A DNA stretch of 8,910 nt from Alistipes sp. (GTDB lineage: Bacteria; Bacteroidota; Bacteroidia; Bacteroidales; Rikenellaceae): assembly GCA_017391665.1 (NCBI GenBank), contig JAFOXS010000220.1:1-8910 (forward strand). Direction: 5' to 3'. Position 1 is the first letter of the stretch; each line of letters starts with the position of its first letter. The notes under the pieces are model-generated. The model was not told the DNA's origin, did no database searches, and saw only the letters and a program-made list of their open reading frames with translations. Shown piece after piece: positions 7,100 to 8,910 of this stretch. The translations under genes and the position numbers were made by a program.

Positions 7100-7113
7100 A
7101 TAAAAATTTTCCA

Positions 7114-7133
7114 AATCTCCCTCTTTGGAGATT
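7114..7133 (-). repeat. Inverted repeat after queA: weak terminator or operator
   Basis: AATCTCC and GGAGATT form a perfect seven-base inverted repeat with a six-base spacer, 18 bases after the queA stop codon and 14 bases upstream of the -7 box of the next gene. On the - strand a U5 run follows, but only after a TGGAAAA interruption, so the terminator is imperfect. The repeat covers the place where a -33 element would lie, so it could instead be a regulator-binding site. A competing pairing of CCAAA with TTTGG (7111-7128) is also possible. Confidence 0.4.
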
Positions 7134-7151
7134 CTAATAGTTGTCGCCGTA

Positions 7152-8201
7152 TTAGATAATCAGCATAGCGTCACCATAGGTTCCGAAGCGGTAACCCTCC
7201 TCCTTGGCAACATTATATGCATTCATTACCTTGTCGTAACCTCCGAAGGCCGCCACCATCATCAGCTGTGTTGACTCGGGCAGGTGGAAGTTCGACACCA
7301 TGGCATTGGCAACGGTAAAGTCGTAGGGGCTGAAGATGAACTTGTTGGTCCATCCCTCCTGAGCCTTGATCATGCCGCCGGTCGATACCGTTGTCTCGAT
7401 GGTACGCATAACGGTTGTACCGATAGCCACCACCTTGTGTCCGTCGCGCTTGGTCTGGTTAACCTTCTCGGCAGCCTCCTCCGTAACGACAAACTGCTCG
7501 GAGTCCATCTTGTGCTTCGACAGATCCTCCACATCCACGGTGCGGAAGTTACCCAGGCCTGCGTGCAGAGTGATGAATGCTGACTCGATGCCCTTGATCT
7601 CCATGCGCTTGAGAAGGTGCTTCGAGAAGTGCATACCTGCCGTGGGGGCAGCCACAGCACCCTCGTGCTTGGCGAAGATTGTCTGGTAGCGCTCGGCATC
7701 CTCCTCCTCTACCTTTTCTCTTACCCAGCGGGGCAGGGGTGTCTCACCCAGACGGTAGAGTGCCTCCTTGAACTCCTCGTATGAGCCGTCAAAGAGGAAA
7801 CGCAGCGTGCGGCCGCGCGATGTTGTATTGTCGATAACCTCGGCGCCCATCATCTCGTCGGCTCCGAAGTATAGTTTGTTTCCGATACGGATCTTACGTG
7901 CGGGGTCAACGAGCACATCCCACAGACGAAGCTCGCTGTTCAATTCGCGCAGGAGAAATATCTCGATCTCGGCGTTGGTCTTCTCCTTGTTGCCGTAGAG
8001 GCGTGCGGGGAATACCTTCGTGTCGTTGAACAGGAAGAGATCCTTCTCATCGAAATACTCTATGATATCCTTGAAAATGCGATGCTCAATCTCACCCGTA
8101 GAACGGTGGAGCACCATAAGACGTGATTCGTCACGATTCTCGGCGGGGTATTTTGCCAACATGTCGGCCGAGAAGTCGTATCCGTACTGAGATAACTTCA
8201 T
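7152..8201 (-). CDS. queA: S-adenosylmethionine:tRNA ribosyltransferase-isomerase
   Basis: QueA moves the ribosyl part of S-adenosylmethionine onto 7-aminomethyl-7-deazaguanine in tRNA, making epoxyqueuosine at wobble position 34 of the GUN-anticodon tRNAs in the cytoplasm. The 349-residue length is normal. Family motifs are [11 protein letters not shown] (58-68), PLPRWVR (155-161), [20 protein letters not shown] (172-191), [10 protein letters not shown] (211-220), GTTVMRTIE (261-269) and [16 protein letters not shown] (304-319). The [10 protein letters not shown] start fits the family, which begins with a short strand before the conserved core. It follows truB on the same strand after 65 bases, a pairing I recall as common in Bacteroidetes, so a shared transcript is likely. 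An imperfect -7-like GATATTTG at 8237-8244 on the - strand could give an additional promoter. No other queuosine gene is in the window. Confidence 0.97.
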   Translation of the reverse strand: MKLSQYGYDFSADMLAKYPAENRDESRLMVLHRSTGEIEHRIFKDIIEYFDEKDLFLFNDTKVFPARLYGNKEKTNAEIEIFLLRELNSELRLWDVLVDPARKIRIGNKLYFGADEMMGAEVIDNTTSRGRTLRFLFDGSYEEFKEALYRLGETPLPRWVREKVEEEDAERYQTIFAKHEGAVAAPTAGMHFSKHLLKRMEIKGIESAFITLHAGLGNFRTVDVEDLSKHKMDSEQFVVTEEAAEKVNQTKRDGHKVVAIGTTVMRTIETTVSTGGMIKAQEGWTNKFIFSPYDFTVANAMVSNFHLPESTQLMMVAAFGGYDKVMNAYNVAKEEGYRFGTYGDAMLII

Positions 8202-8236
8202 AATTTTTTCAACCTAAGCTTTATCGGTGAAAGACA

Positions 8237-8244
8237 CAAATATC
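8237..8244 (-). promoter_or_regulatory. Possible weak -7 box upstream of queA
   Basis: GATATTTG on the - strand differs from TAnnTTTG at its first base. It lies 35 bases before the queA ATG in the AT-rich truB-queA gap. No -33 element is evident and no terminator follows truB, so read-through from truB may be the main source of queA mRNA. Confidence 0.25.
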
Positions 8245-8266
8245 AATTAACTATACGAATTTTTTT

Positions 8267-8910
8267 CTATTTTGTTTCACACTCGCGCAACTTTTCCATG
8301 AAATTTTCCAGTTCGAAGGCATTTTCCACCTTGAAACCGCCACTGCGAGTGCGTCTTAGGCCTGTGAGGTATGCACCACTCTGCAACCCCTGACCTATCT
8401 CGTGAGCCAGCGAACGGATGTAGGTACCCTTGCTGCAGCGCACGCGAATAGTCAGGCGAGGCATCTCGAGCGAGAGTATCTCCATCTCATATATATTAAT
8501 AAGTGCCTTTTTGAGCTCGACCTCCTCGCCGGCGCGAGCAAACTCGTAGGCACGCACACCCTCGACCTTCTTTGCCGAATAGATGGGCGGAGCCTGCAGA
8601 CGCTCACCCGTAAGGTCGCGGAGCACCTGCTCGATCGCCTCGCGTGTGATATGGTCGGTGGGGTAGCGGCAGTCGATGGGATGCTCCATGTCGTAGCTCG
8701 GAGTGGTGGCACCCAGCTCAATGTCGGCGATGTATTCCTTCTCCTCGGCTTGCAGGTCGTTGACCATCTTCGTAGCCTTGCCGATGCAGACGATCAGAAC
8801 ACCCGTAGCCAGCGGGTCCAAAGTCCCGGCGTGGCCGATCTTTATCTTCTTGTAACCGAGTCGGTGCTGCAGGGCGAATTTTATCTTGCGCACCACGTCG
8901 GTCGATGTCC
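8267..8910 (-). CDS. truB: tRNA pseudouridine(55) synthase, N-terminus cut by window edge
   Basis: TruB converts uridine 55 of the T-loop of tRNAs to pseudouridine. About 214 codons are visible; the start is beyond position 8910. The frame continues upstream of the GTG at 8896 as T-S-T-D-V-V-R-K, which is the conserved GWTS-D-VV region near the N-terminus of the family, so that GTG is not the start and about 15-25 residues are missing. The catalytic aspartate is in GHAGTLDPLATGVL (its codon lies near 8817). Other motifs are KEYIADIELGATT, PPIYSAKKVEGVRAYEFAR and RCSKGTYIRSLAHEIG. The short C-terminus (ending RECETK) has no PUA domain, which is usual for shorter bacterial TruB proteins. queA follows on the same strand, giving a small tRNA-modification pair. 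Confidence 0.96.
   Translation of the reverse strand, partial: TSTDVVRKIKFALQHRLGYKKIKIGHAGTLDPLATGVLIVCIGKATKMVNDLQAEEKEYIADIELGATTPSYDMEHPIDCRYPTDHITREAIEQVLRDLTGERLQAPPIYSAKKVEGVRAYEFARAGEEVELKKALINIYEMEILSLEMPRLTIRVRCSKGTYIRSLAHEIGQGLQSGAYLTGLRRTRSGGFKVENAFELENFMEKLRECETK

Noticed and set aside
8894..8896. GTG as the truB start
   Set aside because: The conserved T-S-T-D-V motif continues upstream of it to the window edge, so the gene is cut by the window rather than starting here.
1..8910. Search for CRISPR arrays, tandem repeats, insertion sequences, tRNA or phage genes
   Set aside because: No regularly spaced repeats, terminal inverted repeats, transposase motifs or tRNA-like cloverleaf were seen; all gaps are short and explained by promoters and hairpins.

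Overview
The window suggests a Bacteroidetes chromosome, most likely order Bacteroidales, with a moderately high GC content that recalls Alistipes or relatives; the genus is a guess. The evidence is the GldE-type protein followed by a phosphopantetheinyl transferase, a DUF4270 lipoprotein beside a glycogen-synthase-like protein, a truB-queA pair, a topoisomerase I without zinc fingers, and promoters of the Bacteroidetes -7 type (TAnnTTTG). It looks like an ordinary core chromosomal region. I saw no insertion sequence, phage gene, CRISPR array, tRNA or rRNA.

Left part, + strand (1-2189): the C-terminal end of a GldE/CorC-like membrane protein overlaps a Sfp-type 4'-phosphopantetheinyl transferase by 23 bases. 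After a 55-base gap with a -7 box almost touching the start codon comes a MATE-family efflux transporter. Its 3' end faces topA, and the 99-base gap holds a strong terminator that works in the topA direction only.

Right part, - strand (8910 down to 2289), in order of transcription: truB (5' end cut by the window edge), queA, a 269-residue protein resembling only the N-terminal half of glycogen synthase, a DUF4270 lipoprotein whose start lies inside the previous gene, then topA after a hairpin. truB and queA both modify tRNA. The glycogen-synthase-like gene has its own -7 promoter box and is probably co-transcribed with the lipoprotein gene.

The least understood part is that overlapping pair. 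The synthase-like protein lacks the nucleotide-sugar-binding and active-site motifs of glycogen synthases and the whole C-terminal half, so the name 'glycogen synthase' is probably wrong as a function. Its tight coupling to an exported lipoprotein of unknown role is the best candidate for undescribed biology here. No stretch longer than about 100 bases lacks a gene.
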